Shown: positions 50,666 to 59,085 of the stretch, piece after piece
Layout: each line of letters starts with the position of its first letter
Position numbering within the stretch: position 1 is the first letter of the stretch
Source: an uncultured Prevotellaceae bacterium
GTDB lineage: Bacteria; Bacteroidota; Bacteroidia; Bacteroidales; Bacteroidaceae
DNA length: 64,000 bases
NCBI GenBank assembly: GCA_946415705.1
Contig: CAMKTN010000001.1
Location: 58,709-122,708, forward strand
Direction of reading: 5' to 3'
Translations under genes and position numbers: made by a program
The notes under the pieces: model-generated
The model's database searches: none
The model's input: only the letters and a program-made list of their open reading frames with translations
What the model was told of the DNA's origin: nothing

Positions 50666-52012
50666 TCATAGTTTCAGGGCGAACCATTTGGAGGAATCCT
50701 TCTGGCTGACGACGCGGACATAATGGGGATTCTGTATGTCGTCGAACTGCAGCTGATAAGGATTATTGTTGCGGATGAAATCCAGGACGGGCACCACCTG
50801 CGGGTAGTTGCCGGTGTAGATGCCGCCGTCGAGGATCTTGATGTTGATGACGAGGTTGGGCTCATCGACGACCGACATGTCGAGGGCGTAGCGGAGCTCA
50901 TACCACACGCCGACCATCGAGGTGCTGGTGCTCCAGCCGAAGACCATGCGCTGCATGTCCTCCTCGACGCTCTGCTTGTTCATGCCGATATAGATGTCAT
51001 CGACGTTCTCGGTGTTCTCCTTCTGTGTGCGGCTGATGAAAGTCTTCATGATGTCGCGCAGCTCATCGCACATATCGTAGTCGGCAGGGGTGGCGCCGTA
51101 GATGAAGTGCCACTGCTTGACGGTACCGCAGAACTGCTCCAGGGGCGTGGGCAGCGGCAGCAGCATACGGCTGTCGGGCGAGAGGAGGTCGTGGCTGGTG
51201 GTGTTGAAGTAGAGCTCGGGGGCACCGACGCCGGCGAGCACGACGGGCTCGTAGAAGCGGATGCCGGCGGCCGTGTAGGTGTAGGGGATGTCCTTGAGCG
51301 TGCCGTCCGCCTCATCGTAGAGGAAATGGCTGCTCATGACGGTCACGGGCAACGACTGCCCATCGACGACGGCACGCTTGCGGGGTATCTCGCTCAACTG
51401 GGCACGCATCTGGATGACCTTGTTGAGGTAGCTGGTGGCTTCCTCCTTCAGGGGATAGAGGCGCAGGAGATGGCCGTACTTGCGGCCGCGCAGCACAATC
51501 TCATCGGCGGTGGCCGACACGAAGGTGAACTCATAGTCGGTGGCGAGGCCTTCGGACTGTGTGCCTGAGGGCTGAGACCAGTAGTGGATGAGCGGGTTAT
51601 AGGTGTCAAAGGTGAGCATCACGCCGAGGCTGGGGATAATGCGGTATTCCGACTTCACGACTTTCGCGGCGGGGTACTTCACCTTGTCGCCCTTGGCGTT
51701 GTCGATGAGCATCTCACAGGCCACCTCCACAACGCCGTCGGGCGTGAAGCGTGTCGTGTAGGCAATGCCGCCCAGCGCCATGTCGCTGGGGTAGAAGTCC
51801 ATGGCCCAACCGTACTCCTGCGAGGTGAGGAGCGCCGTGTAGTCATCGATGGCCTTCTGCTGGCGCTGTGCCGGCGAGGCATCGAAGACATCGTCGGTCT
51901 TGGGGGAACAAGACAGGAGGACGATGGAAAAGAAGACCCACCCCCAGGCCCCTCCCGTGAGGGAGAGGAGTTGCTGACGGGTAGTGTTAAATATGGTTCT
52001 TAAAGATAACAT
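50666..52012 (-). CDS. DUF4302-family lipoprotein of the Sus-like locus, 448 aa
   Basis: Lipoprotein with LLSC-S (Cys35). The mature protein begins with the DUF4302 signature SPAQRQQKAIDDYTALLTSQ..YGWAMDFYPS, then TYNPLIHYWSQPSGTQSEGL and ADEIVLRGRKYGHLLRLYPL. DUF4302 genes regularly follow a SusD and a zinc metallohydrolase lipoprotein gene, as here; their function is unknown. The signal peptide region LLSLTGGAWGWVF is encoded by a REP-like palindrome (51938-51985). The first 35 residues closely match those of the upstream metallohydrolase (SLRTIF.TTRQ.L.SLTGG.WGWVF.S..L), so the signal segments look duplicated. Start ATG 52012. Confidence 0.82.
   Translation of the reverse strand: MLSLRTIFNTTRQQLLSLTGGAWGWVFFSIVLLSCSPKTDDVFDASPAQRQQKAIDDYTALLTSQEYGWAMDFYPSDMALGGIAYTTRFTPDGVVEVACEMLIDNAKGDKVKYPAAKVVKSEYRIIPSLGVMLTFDTYNPLIHYWSQPSGTQSEGLATDYEFTFVSATADEIVLRGRKYGHLLRLYPLKEEATSYLNKVIQMRAQLSEIPRKRAVVDGQSLPVTVMSSHFLYDEADGTLKDIPYTYTAAGIRFYEPVVLAGVGAPELYFNTTSHDLLSPDSRMLLPLPTPLEQFCGTVKQWHFIYGATPADYDMCDELRDIMKTFISRTQKENTENVDDIYIGMNKQSVEEDMQRMVFGWSTSTSMVGVWYELRYALDMSVVDEPNLVINIKILDGGIYTGNYPQVVPVLDFIRNNNPYQLQFDDIQNPHYVRVVSQKDSSKWFALKL
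51938..51985 (-). repeat. REP-like palindrome coding for a signal peptide (DUF4302 gene)
   Basis: CCCACCCCCAGGCCCCTCCC GTGAGGG palindrome; on the coding strand it is read as SLTGGAWGWVF in the signal peptide. Confidence 0.8.
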
Positions 52013-52059
52013 ATTGTCAGTTGAATGAATTGTCTAATATTTGCCCTCTGCTGGCCCAT

Positions 52060-52095
52060 TCCCCGCCCTTACGGGAGGGGTTAGGGGTGGGTCTA
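52060..52095. repeat. REP-like palindrome in the gap before the DUF4302 gene
   Basis: CCCCGCCCTTACGGGAGGGG then TTAGGGGTGGGTCT lies directly after the metallohydrolase stop codon region. Confidence 0.8.
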
Positions 52096-53013
52096 TTCCA
52101 ACGAAGTTATATCTATCTTGCCGGCGACGACATCGTTGATGCGGCGCTGGAGGACGTCGCGGAGCTCATCGATGTCGATGCCCCAGGCGGTCTGCATGTA
52201 CTTGCGGATGAGCTCTATCTTACGCGTGATGATGGGTGCGCCCTCCTCGCCGGCCAGCGTCAGCTTGGACTTCCACTGGGTGGCGGTGTAGATGAGGTAG
52301 TAGGACAGCGTCTCGGCGAAGTCCTCGTTGTACTCGCTCATGGCGTAGGGTGTGATGAAGCCTGCGGCGAGAGACTCGGACTCGAACTTGTTCGACCAGT
52401 CGCCGGTGATGTAGTCGCCATCGGAGATGGTGCGGAACTCGGTATCGTACTCACGGTTCTGCGTCAGGATGTGCGTGAACTCATGGTGCATGATCTGGAA
52501 GTAAGTGTTGAGGGTCGTGCGGTCGGTCTTGAAGAAGTTGACGGCATAGAGCGTCACCTTCATACCATTCTCAGCGGTACCCATCACCACGGTGCCCTTC
52601 TTGTTGTGGGCATTGGAGCCCACGAGCTGTATGACCTTGGGGACGTACTGGCGTGTGAAATCGACGCCGGCGACCTCGTCGTAGGCCTCCAGCCAGCAGT
52701 AAAGCACGACATGGGCCACCTTGATGGAGTTCTCCGTCAGTGCGGGTACGAGGGTATATTGGAAGTCGGTCTCCTTGTCCTCGAGGTGGTACTTCAGGTC
52801 GATGTTATAGGGCATGACGTAGTTCTCGTAGATCCACTTGTCGAAGGGTTTATCCGTCGTCGCGCGGTCCACGAACACGCTCTGGCTGTCCAACTCTTCC
52901 TTGGCACAGGAGGTGAACAGAAGAAGAGATAGGAAGACCCACCCCCAGACCCCTCCCGTGAGGGAGGGGAGTAGCTGGCGCGTAGTATAAAATATGGTTC
53001 TTAAAGATATCAT
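52093..53013 (-). CDS. Substrate-import-associated zinc metallohydrolase lipoprotein, 306 aa
   Basis: Putative zinc-binding metallopeptidase lipoprotein of the type encoded next to SusC/SusD pairs (TIGR04549/Peptidase_Mx-like). The lipobox is LFTSC-A (Cys36). The zinc motif is MHHEFTHILTQ (HExxH), followed by a second acidic region SEYNEDFAETLSYYLIY with the third ligand candidate. PFDKWIYENYVMPYNIDLKY is the typical opening of the mature part. Partners are the SusC/SusD pair upstream and DUF4302 downstream; the family is thought to process imported peptides or glycopeptides (inference). The signal peptide contains SLTGGVWGWVF, encoded by the REP-like repeat at 52930-52985, and matches that of the next gene. 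Confidence 0.85.
   Translation of the reverse strand: MISLRTIFYTTRQLLPSLTGGVWGWVFLSLLLFTSCAKEELDSQSVFVDRATTDKPFDKWIYENYVMPYNIDLKYHLEDKETDFQYTLVPALTENSIKVAHVVLYCWLEAYDEVAGVDFTRQYVPKVIQLVGSNAHNKKGTVVMGTAENGMKVTLYAVNFFKTDRTTLNTYFQIMHHEFTHILTQNREYDTEFRTISDGDYITGDWSNKFESESLAAGFITPYAMSEYNEDFAETLSYYLIYTATQWKSKLTLAGEEGAPIITRKIELIRKYMQTAWGIDIDELRDVLQRRINDVVAGKIDITSLE
52930..52985 (-). repeat. REP-like palindrome coding for a signal peptide (zinc metallohydrolase gene)
   Basis: CCCACCCCCAGACCCCTCCC GTGAGGGAGGGG; read as SLTGGVWGWVF. About 80 bp around it match 51926-52012. Confidence 0.8.
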
Positions 53014-53061
53014 ATGTTGACTATTGAATGCTTCATAACATTAAAATCCAATCTGTTGGTC

Positions 53062-53100
53062 CTTTCCCCTCCCTCACGGGAGGGGTAAGGGGAGGGTCTT
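53062..53100. repeat. REP-like palindrome between susD and the zinc metallohydrolase gene
   Basis: CCCCTCCCTCACGGGAGGGG then TAAGGGGAGGGTCTTT sits immediately before the susD stop. Confidence 0.8.
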
Positions 53101-54738
53101 TCACCTCGGATTCGGCTGAATGCCGGCCTTGATGACATGGGAGGGGAGCTGTATGGCGCGACGGGGGTCGTCCTTCGTCATCGTGTCATAGACGGTGATG
53201 ACGCTCTCGTCCTTGACATTGCGGCGGTAGATCTCGATGCCATAGCGCTTGACGTCGAACCAGCGCAGGCCCTCGTGGATGCAGGTGACGCGACGGGCAT
53301 GGAGGATGGCATGAATGAGGTTCTCCTGTGTGCCGGCAGCGACGGGGAAGTCGGGATTGAGGCGCTTCTTGGGCGTCGGCTCCGTGGGCGTGTAGTACTG
53401 CATACCGATGGAGGAGCTGCCGATAGTGCTTATCGAGGACCCCGTGCCCGTGTAGGGACCGTAGGTGTTGCTGAGCATCGTGCCATCGACCACGCCGGTG
53501 GTGGTGGTGAAGGCGTGCATCCAGGTGGTGAGGTCCTGCATGGCCTTGACGAAGTCGCCCTTGAGGGCGTAGGCCTCGGCGCGGTCGAGGATGAGGGCGT
53601 CGGTAGTGAGGACGGGCATGAGCATCTTGGGATAGCCGGTGCCCTTGGTGACGTCGGTGTAGTTGAAGAACTGCGGCAGCTTATACATCAGCACCTTGGG
53701 GCCTACGGCGGAGGTGGTGACGTCGAAGTAGAAGCTGCTGTTCGAGCCCCAGAAGCCACGGCTCTTGATGGTCTCGGTCTCGGCAATCTTGTCGTTGTGC
53801 GTGTAGCGCATGCCAACACCTGTGGGGCCGTAGATCCACTGCCAGTAGGAGGCGGTGCTGAGGATGAGCAGGTTGGCCTTGTCGGCAGCATCTACGTAGG
53901 CGTTGCCGCGCTGGCCGTTGTTCGTGGTAATCTGTCCCAATGCCTGCCAGTCACGCAGCGCGTCGGCGGGGCGGTCGCCCAAGACGCGGGTAGCGTAGGT
54001 GATGGCCTTGTCGAGGTTCGACTTGTCGTCCTGCATATAATAGAGGTAGAAGCGGGCGGCGAAGGCGTAGGCTGCCTTGGTGTTGAAATGGTATTTCACG
54101 ACCGAGTGGAGGTTATCGGTGACGAGCGGCAAACCCTCTTCGATATCGGCGGCGATATTGCTGTAGAGCTCCGCCATCGTGCCACGCTCATAGATGGGCG
54201 ACACCTCGCTCTCGGCCTGCTTGATATACGTGATGCCGAGGTCCTGGTTGCAGGTCTTGGGGCTGTAGGCCATGCAGAAGATGTTGCCGAGGATGAAATG
54301 GCAGTAGGCGCGACACATCAATGCCTCGCCACGCTGTGGGTTCATCCGTTCCGGGTTGCCCAGCTTATCGATGGCGATGATGACATTGTTGGCGGCGGCG
54401 ATGGCCTTGTAGTAGTGGTCCCAGATGACATAGGGCGTGTCCTGGCTGATGTCGGTAATCTCCGCCCACGAGGCAGCCTGCTCCTGAAAGGGGCTGAAAG
54501 CGGTGTAGGAGGAACCCTTCTCGTTGCGGTCGGTATTGTCGCTATAGAGCTCCGCCAGCATGAAGTAAGAGGTCTCGGGATAGGCGCTCACCAGCAGGTC
54601 CGTGATCTTCTCCTCGCTGTCCAGTGCCGCACGGTTGTCCGGCAGTACATCGAGGAACTCGTTGCACGATGCCAGCACGAGGCTGATGGCAGCTGTCAGA
54701 AGGAGGACTCCTTGTTTATATATAGGATGGTTCATCAT
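53101..54738 (-). CDS. SusD/RagB-family nutrient-binding lipoprotein, 545 aa
   Basis: Surface lipoprotein that binds substrate and caps the SusC transporter. Signal LLLTAAISLVLASC-N (Cys24), followed by NEFLDVLPDNRAALDSEEKI, the canonical SusD opening. Helical TPR-like blocks follow (WDHYYKAIAAANNVIIAIDK, RGEALMCRAYCHFILGNIF, YIKQAESEVSPIYERGTMAE, AYAFAARFYLYYMQDD). The C-terminal loop ILHARRVTCIHEGLRWFDVK is typical. The gene follows susC by 49 bp; the gap carries TTAAACTT 8-bp repeats. Neighbouring metallohydrolase and DUF4302 genes point to a Sus-like system for a protein- or glycoprotein-derived substrate rather than a classic polysaccharide locus (inference). Confidence 0.93.
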   Translation of the reverse strand: MMNHPIYKQGVLLLTAAISLVLASCNEFLDVLPDNRAALDSEEKITDLLVSAYPETSYFMLAELYSDNTDRNEKGSSYTAFSPFQEQAASWAEITDISQDTPYVIWDHYYKAIAAANNVIIAIDKLGNPERMNPQRGEALMCRAYCHFILGNIFCMAYSPKTCNQDLGITYIKQAESEVSPIYERGTMAELYSNIAADIEEGLPLVTDNLHSVVKYHFNTKAAYAFAARFYLYYMQDDKSNLDKAITYATRVLGDRPADALRDWQALGQITTNNGQRGNAYVDAADKANLLILSTASYWQWIYGPTGVGMRYTHNDKIAETETIKSRGFWGSNSSFYFDVTTSAVGPKVLMYKLPQFFNYTDVTKGTGYPKMLMPVLTTDALILDRAEAYALKGDFVKAMQDLTTWMHAFTTTTGVVDGTMLSNTYGPYTGTGSSISTIGSSSIGMQYYTPTEPTPKKRLNPDFPVAAGTQENLIHAILHARRVTCIHEGLRWFDVKRYGIEIYRRNVKDESVITVYDTMTKDDPRRAIQLPSHVIKAGIQPNPR

Positions 54739-54748
54739 TGTCTTTTCG

Positions 54749-54790
54749 TTAAACTTTAAACTTTAATCCTTAAACTTTAAACTTTAACTA
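54749..54790. repeat. TTAAACTT 8-bp repeat between susC and susD
   Basis: Four to five units of TTAAACTT lie in the 49-bp gap. Confidence 0.85.
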
Positions 54791-57700
54791 TATTCCCAAC
54801 CTCAGTGTCAGCGTGAACTGCTTGGGGACAGGCGCTGCCACACCGCCCGACTGGAAGAACTCGGGGTCTTGGCCGTTGAGTTTCTTGTCGGAGTAGATGA
54901 GGAAGAGGTTCGTGGCCTGCAGCTTCAGCGAGAGATCGCTGATGCGGAGGTGCTGAATCCATTTCTTGGGGAAGTCATAGGAGAGCGAGATTTCCTTCAT
55001 GCGGATGAAATCGCCCTTGGCCATGCGTGCCGTGGAGTAGTTGTAGGCGTTGTACAGCACACTCATGTAGCTGTCTTCCTGTGCCTGACGGCGCGTCAGG
55101 ATGACGGGGATGTCGGTGAAGTTCTCGTCGCCCGGCACCGTCCAGCGGTTCTTGAACTCGCGCGGCATGGCGTCGAGGTCGGAGTAGGCACTGTTGAAGA
55201 CGGGGTTCAGGCGCACGACATTGCCGAAGGCATAGGTGATGAAGATGTTCAGGCGGAAGCCCTTGTAGCGGAAGATGTTGCCGAGGCTACCCGTGATAGT
55301 GGGGTCGCTGGGGCCTTCATAGACGAGGTTATCGAGAACCTGCGACTGGAAGTTGATGTCCTCGCCGCTGCTGACGACGTCGCCGTCCTGGTTGAGAATC
55401 TTGGGCAAGCCCTGGTCATTGAGGCCATCGAAGCGGAAGGAGAACAGCGAACGTGCGGGGTAGCCTTCGAGGGCGAAGCCGCGACCGGAGACGAGGGAGA
55501 TGACGTTGGCCGACGACTTCAGGTCGGTAATCTCCGTGACGACATGCGAGAAGATGAAGTTCGTCTCCCACTTGAAGTTCTTGTTGTCGATGTTCTTCGT
55601 GCTGATGGTGAGCTCCTCACCGTGGGACTTCATGCTGGCGATATTGGCCATCTTGGAGATGGCACCGCCCATGCCGGAGGTATAGACGAGGCCGATGAGG
55701 TCGAAGTTGTTACGCTTGAACCAGTCGAAGGCCACGTTGATGCGGTTGTGGAGGAAGCCCATATCAACGCCGATGTTCAGCTCGTGCTTCTTCTCGTAGG
55801 TCAGGCTCTCGTTGGCGGGGGTCTCAATCTCCATACCGCTCTCCTGGATATTCGTGAAGGGGCGGTAGGGTTTGTAGTTGCGGAGCACCACGGTGGCGTT
55901 GCTCACGGAGGAGGGACCCGGGTCGGCAGTCAGCGAGTAGCTGGCCTTGAGCGAGAAGTGGGACAGCACCTTCTCGATGGGCTTGAAGAACTTCTCCTCG
56001 TGCGCGTTCCAGGCGCCGGAGATGTTCCAGGTGGGCAGCCAGCGTGCCTGACGGCTGGGGCCGAGGCGGTTGGTGCCTTCGTAGCGCAGGGTTCCGTTGA
56101 TGGTATAGCGCGCGTCATAAGAATAGGTGGCGTTGCCGAAGAAAGCTGCCGAACGGTTGTAGAAGTGGTTGAGGGTGTAGTAGTTGGAACCGTCCTCAAT
56201 GCTCTTCTTGAAGAAATCGACGGTGTAGAAAGGAAGCTCGCCCTTGTCATACTGCATACCCCAACCGTTCATGTAGTTGCGCTGGCGATCAACAGAGGCA
56301 ATCTCGGTACCGACGAAGAGGTTCACGATATGTGCCTCGTTGAAGACGTGGTTCCAGTTACCCGTAGCGCGGAAATCGAGGCTACGCATCTTATTGTCGG
56401 TCTTCAGGTAGATACCGCCGACGGGCAGGATGCTGTACTTCACGGAGTTGGGGAGGTCGGGGTTCAGGTAGAGCCAGGGGTTCTTCTCGCGCACGACAGC
56501 GTCGGGCATGGCGCGGTAGGCCTGTGCCTGGTTGGACTCCTCGGTAATCTGATGCTCCTGGGTGGCCGATGAATACTGCACGGCACCGAGGGCGCTGAAC
56601 TCCAGGCCGCGCAACGGCTTCCACTTCAACTCGCCCTGGAACTTCAAATCGATCTTGTCGATGTCGATGAAGTTATTGTCCAGCTCGTGCTTGATGTTGA
56701 AGGGGGAATAGTTGCGGGTGTAGAACTCGTTGGGGTCGAGGGTACGCGAGGAGTTGATGGCGTAGCTGTAGGGGTTGATGTCGAAGTCGCGCTTCACCTC
56801 GCCGTTGACGACGTCCGTGGATTGGCTCAGGGTACCGGGAGCGCGCTGCTTGCGGTAGGAGCCCATGGTGATGAGGTTGAGCGTGAGGTGCTTCGACATC
56901 TTGATGGACGTATTCATGTTGGCGGTATAGCGCTCCACCTTGCTCTGACGGTACCATCCCGGATCGAAGAGGGCACTCACGGAACCGTAGAAGCTGACAT
57001 TCTCGGTGCCGCCGGAGATGCTGGCGGAATGGCTGTTCATGACGCTGTTCGAGAAGAGCTCGTCGAACCAGTCGGTGTTGCGGTACTCGGCATCGCGGAG
57101 GTAGGCGTTGCGGGCTTCCTCGGTATTGGGGAGGCCGAACATACCCGTGGTGGCGTCGTAGGCGTTAGTGAGCTGGAACATCTTACCATAGACGCCGCTC
57201 TTGGCGGCACGGTAGGTGTCGGAGAAGTTGAGCCAGCCCTTGTCGTAGAGCTCCTGATAGACGCTCATCTGCTCCTGCGAATTCATGATATTGAAGTCGT
57301 TGTAGCTGGGCTTCAGGCGCATCGTGAACTCACCCGTGTAGCTGACATGGCTCTTGCCGGCACTACCCTTCTTGGTGGTGATGACAATCACACCCGCCAT
57401 GGCGCGGGCACCATAGATAGAGGTGGCGGAACCGTCCTTCAGGATCTGGAACGACTCGATATCATCAGGGTTGAGGCCTGCGATGGCAGAGGAGATCAGG
57501 GTCTCGGCATCACCGCTGGCGAGCTCGTCGGCGCTGATGTCCGTGACATCGTCGATGATGACGCCATCCACCACCCACAGCGGCTTGGAGCTGCCGTAGA
57601 TAGAGGTGGCACCGCGGATGTTGATCTTGGGCGCGGTACCGAACGTGCCGCTGAGGTTCTGCACGGAGACACCGGCAGCACGGCCTTCCAGCGAACGGCT

Positions 57701-58141
57701 GATGTCGGGGAGACCGTCGATCTTGGCTTCGGCGGCACTCACCTGCACCGTAGCACCCGTGAACAGGCGCTTGTCCATGCGCTGCATACCCGTCACCACG
57801 ACCTCATCAAGGTCCTGGCTCTTGTCGGGCTGCATCTTGACGACCTTTATCTGTGCCAGACGGCTTACGGAGAACGTCTGCGGCTGGTAGCCGATATAGG
57901 AGATGGTGACCACGTCGTTGCGCTCGGCAGTGAGCTGATAGACACCATCGATATTCGTCACGGTACCCTGCCCCGCATTCTTCAGCTTCAGCGTGGCACC
58001 GATGAGGGGCTCGCCCAGCTCATCGACAATCGTGCCCTTCAGGACCTGAGTGTCCTGCGCATACGCCGCAGGAGCCAGCAAGAGGAAGAAGGCCAGGAAC
58101 GTGACTAAGTATGTGTGAACTTTGCTCAAGGTTTTCAGCAT
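54788..58141 (-). CDS. SusC/RagA-family TonB-dependent transporter, 1117 aa
   Basis: Outer-membrane TonB-dependent transporter. Signal YLVTFLAFFLLLAPAAYA-Q (~12-29). A carboxypeptidase regulatory-like domain follows (VLKGTIVDELGEPLIGATLK, VYQLTAERNDVVTISYIGYQ), then the plug with the Ton-box-like LDEVVVTGMQ, GRAAGVSVQNLSGTFG, NIRGATSIYGSSKPLWVVDG (the SusC signature) and SFQILKDGSATSIYGARAMA. The rest is the 22-strand barrel, ending KQFTLTLRLGI. The length is usual for the family. Only 7 bp separate it from the upstream 295-aa T9SS protein gene, so it is probably co-transcribed from the promoter near 61406-61439. With the downstream susD it forms the import complex. Confidence 0.95.
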   Translation of the reverse strand: MLKTLSKVHTYLVTFLAFFLLLAPAAYAQDTQVLKGTIVDELGEPLIGATLKLKNAGQGTVTNIDGVYQLTAERNDVVTISYIGYQPQTFSVSRLAQIKVVKMQPDKSQDLDEVVVTGMQRMDKRLFTGATVQVSAAEAKIDGLPDISRSLEGRAAGVSVQNLSGTFGTAPKINIRGATSIYGSSKPLWVVDGVIIDDVTDISADELASGDAETLISSAIAGLNPDDIESFQILKDGSATSIYGARAMAGVIVITTKKGSAGKSHVSYTGEFTMRLKPSYNDFNIMNSQEQMSVYQELYDKGWLNFSDTYRAAKSGVYGKMFQLTNAYDATTGMFGLPNTEEARNAYLRDAEYRNTDWFDELFSNSVMNSHSASISGGTENVSFYGSVSALFDPGWYRQSKVERYTANMNTSIKMSKHLTLNLITMGSYRKQRAPGTLSQSTDVVNGEVKRDFDINPYSYAINSSRTLDPNEFYTRNYSPFNIKHELDNNFIDIDKIDLKFQGELKWKPLRGLEFSALGAVQYSSATQEHQITEESNQAQAYRAMPDAVVREKNPWLYLNPDLPNSVKYSILPVGGIYLKTDNKMRSLDFRATGNWNHVFNEAHIVNLFVGTEIASVDRQRNYMNGWGMQYDKGELPFYTVDFFKKSIEDGSNYYTLNHFYNRSAAFFGNATYSYDARYTINGTLRYEGTNRLGPSRQARWLPTWNISGAWNAHEEKFFKPIEKVLSHFSLKASYSLTADPGPSSVSNATVVLRNYKPYRPFTNIQESGMEIETPANESLTYEKKHELNIGVDMGFLHNRINVAFDWFKRNNFDLIGLVYTSGMGGAISKMANIASMKSHGEELTISTKNIDNKNFKWETNFIFSHVVTEITDLKSSANVISLVSGRGFALEGYPARSLFSFRFDGLNDQGLPKILNQDGDVVSSGEDINFQSQVLDNLVYEGPSDPTITGSLGNIFRYKGFRLNIFITYAFGNVVRLNPVFNSAYSDLDAMPREFKNRWTVPGDENFTDIPVILTRRQAQEDSYMSVLYNAYNYSTARMAKGDFIRMKEISLSYDFPKKWIQHLRISDLSLKLQATNLFLIYSDKKLNGQDPEFFQSGGVAAPVPKQFTLTLRLGI

Positions 58142-58148
58142 TTAAGAA

Positions 58149-59036
58149 TTATTTCACTAACGCCTTCTTGCCATTGACGATGCGTACGCCCTTCTGTGTC
58201 GGCAGCGCCTTGCGGCCGCTCAAGTCATAGGCGTCCTGCTGAGCGCCGGCTTTGGCGTTCACCTGCGTGATGCCAGTGTAAACCTCCTTGTGGGGGTTGA
58301 CAACATCGCGCTCTTCTTTGGTAGTCTCGACGAAATGGGCATAATAGACCTCACCGCCCGTGACTGTCACACGGAGGAAGCGCTCTGCGCTGACAATCTC
58401 GCCATAGGAGTCTGTCCAGTGGTCGAACTTGTAATAGCGGACAGGACCTTCGCTGTTGTCGGAGTCGCCATAGGCATCAAGGACAATCTCATCGCCCGGC
58501 TCGTTGTCAAGCTTGTTGCAATAGACCCAGCCAAAGTTCTCCTGCCCCTCAGCGGGACGGGCAATGTCGCCCTGCGTGAAGACGGCGAACACCAAGTCGG
58601 TGGGGTTCTCCATATCTTCCAGAGCAGCCTCGGCCTCAGCCTGTGCGCTGGAGCTGCTACCTGCACCGCCATATTCTGTATGGTCATAGACAGCGGTGAA
58701 AAAGCCATCGGGACGTACCCTGAGCTGCAGGTCCACGCCATTGTCATAGACCTTGTTGCCGTTGTCGCGAACAAAGCCTGCCAGCTGGTACCCCTCCTCG
58801 ACCTGTGTCCAGATGAAAGCCGTGCTGGCCGCGCTATTGGCCGAGCGCTTGAACTCAGAGGCGTCATCGAAGACGGGGGTCTCTACATCGTTGTTCCAAT
58901 CGACATATACGAGGCCTGCACCCGTGGGCTGAGCCTCAGCCCGTACCCATATATTGTTATAGGCATAGCCCTGTAGCGTGGCGACCATCAGCACTGCGGC
59001 AACAGCCATGCGCTTCGTCATAGATATCATGTTCAT
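58149..59036 (-). CDS. T9SS-exported protein upstream of SusC, 295 aa
   Basis: Signal peptide MAVAAVLMVATLQGYA-Y, with start ATG 59036 (ATG 59024 also possible). The mature part is beta-rich without a family I can name (IWVRAEAQPTGAGLVYVDWN; EGYQLAGFVRDNGNKVYDNG; FLRVTVTGGEVYYAHFV). The run of 'strand - loop' blocks resembles small Bacteroidota Big/InlB-type domains (VYYAHF is InlB B-repeat-like). Residues ~130-150 are Ala/Glu/Ser-rich (SSSSAQAEAEAALEDMENP). The tail YDLSGRKALPTQKGVRIVNG plus KKALVK is the T9SS type-A signal. It lies between two genes of the same strand and is likely part of the SusC operon. Confidence 0.75.
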   Translation of the reverse strand: MNMISMTKRMAVAAVLMVATLQGYAYNNIWVRAEAQPTGAGLVYVDWNNDVETPVFDDASEFKRSANSAASTAFIWTQVEEGYQLAGFVRDNGNKVYDNGVDLQLRVRPDGFFTAVYDHTEYGGAGSSSSAQAEAEAALEDMENPTDLVFAVFTQGDIARPAEGQENFGWVYCNKLDNEPGDEIVLDAYGDSDNSEGPVRYYKFDHWTDSYGEIVSAERFLRVTVTGGEVYYAHFVETTKEERDVVNPHKEVYTGITQVNAKAGAQQDAYDLSGRKALPTQKGVRIVNGKKALVK

Positions 59037-59085
59037 ATCGGTTGTGTTCTATATATTATATAATAAGGTGTAAACGGCCTGCGGT

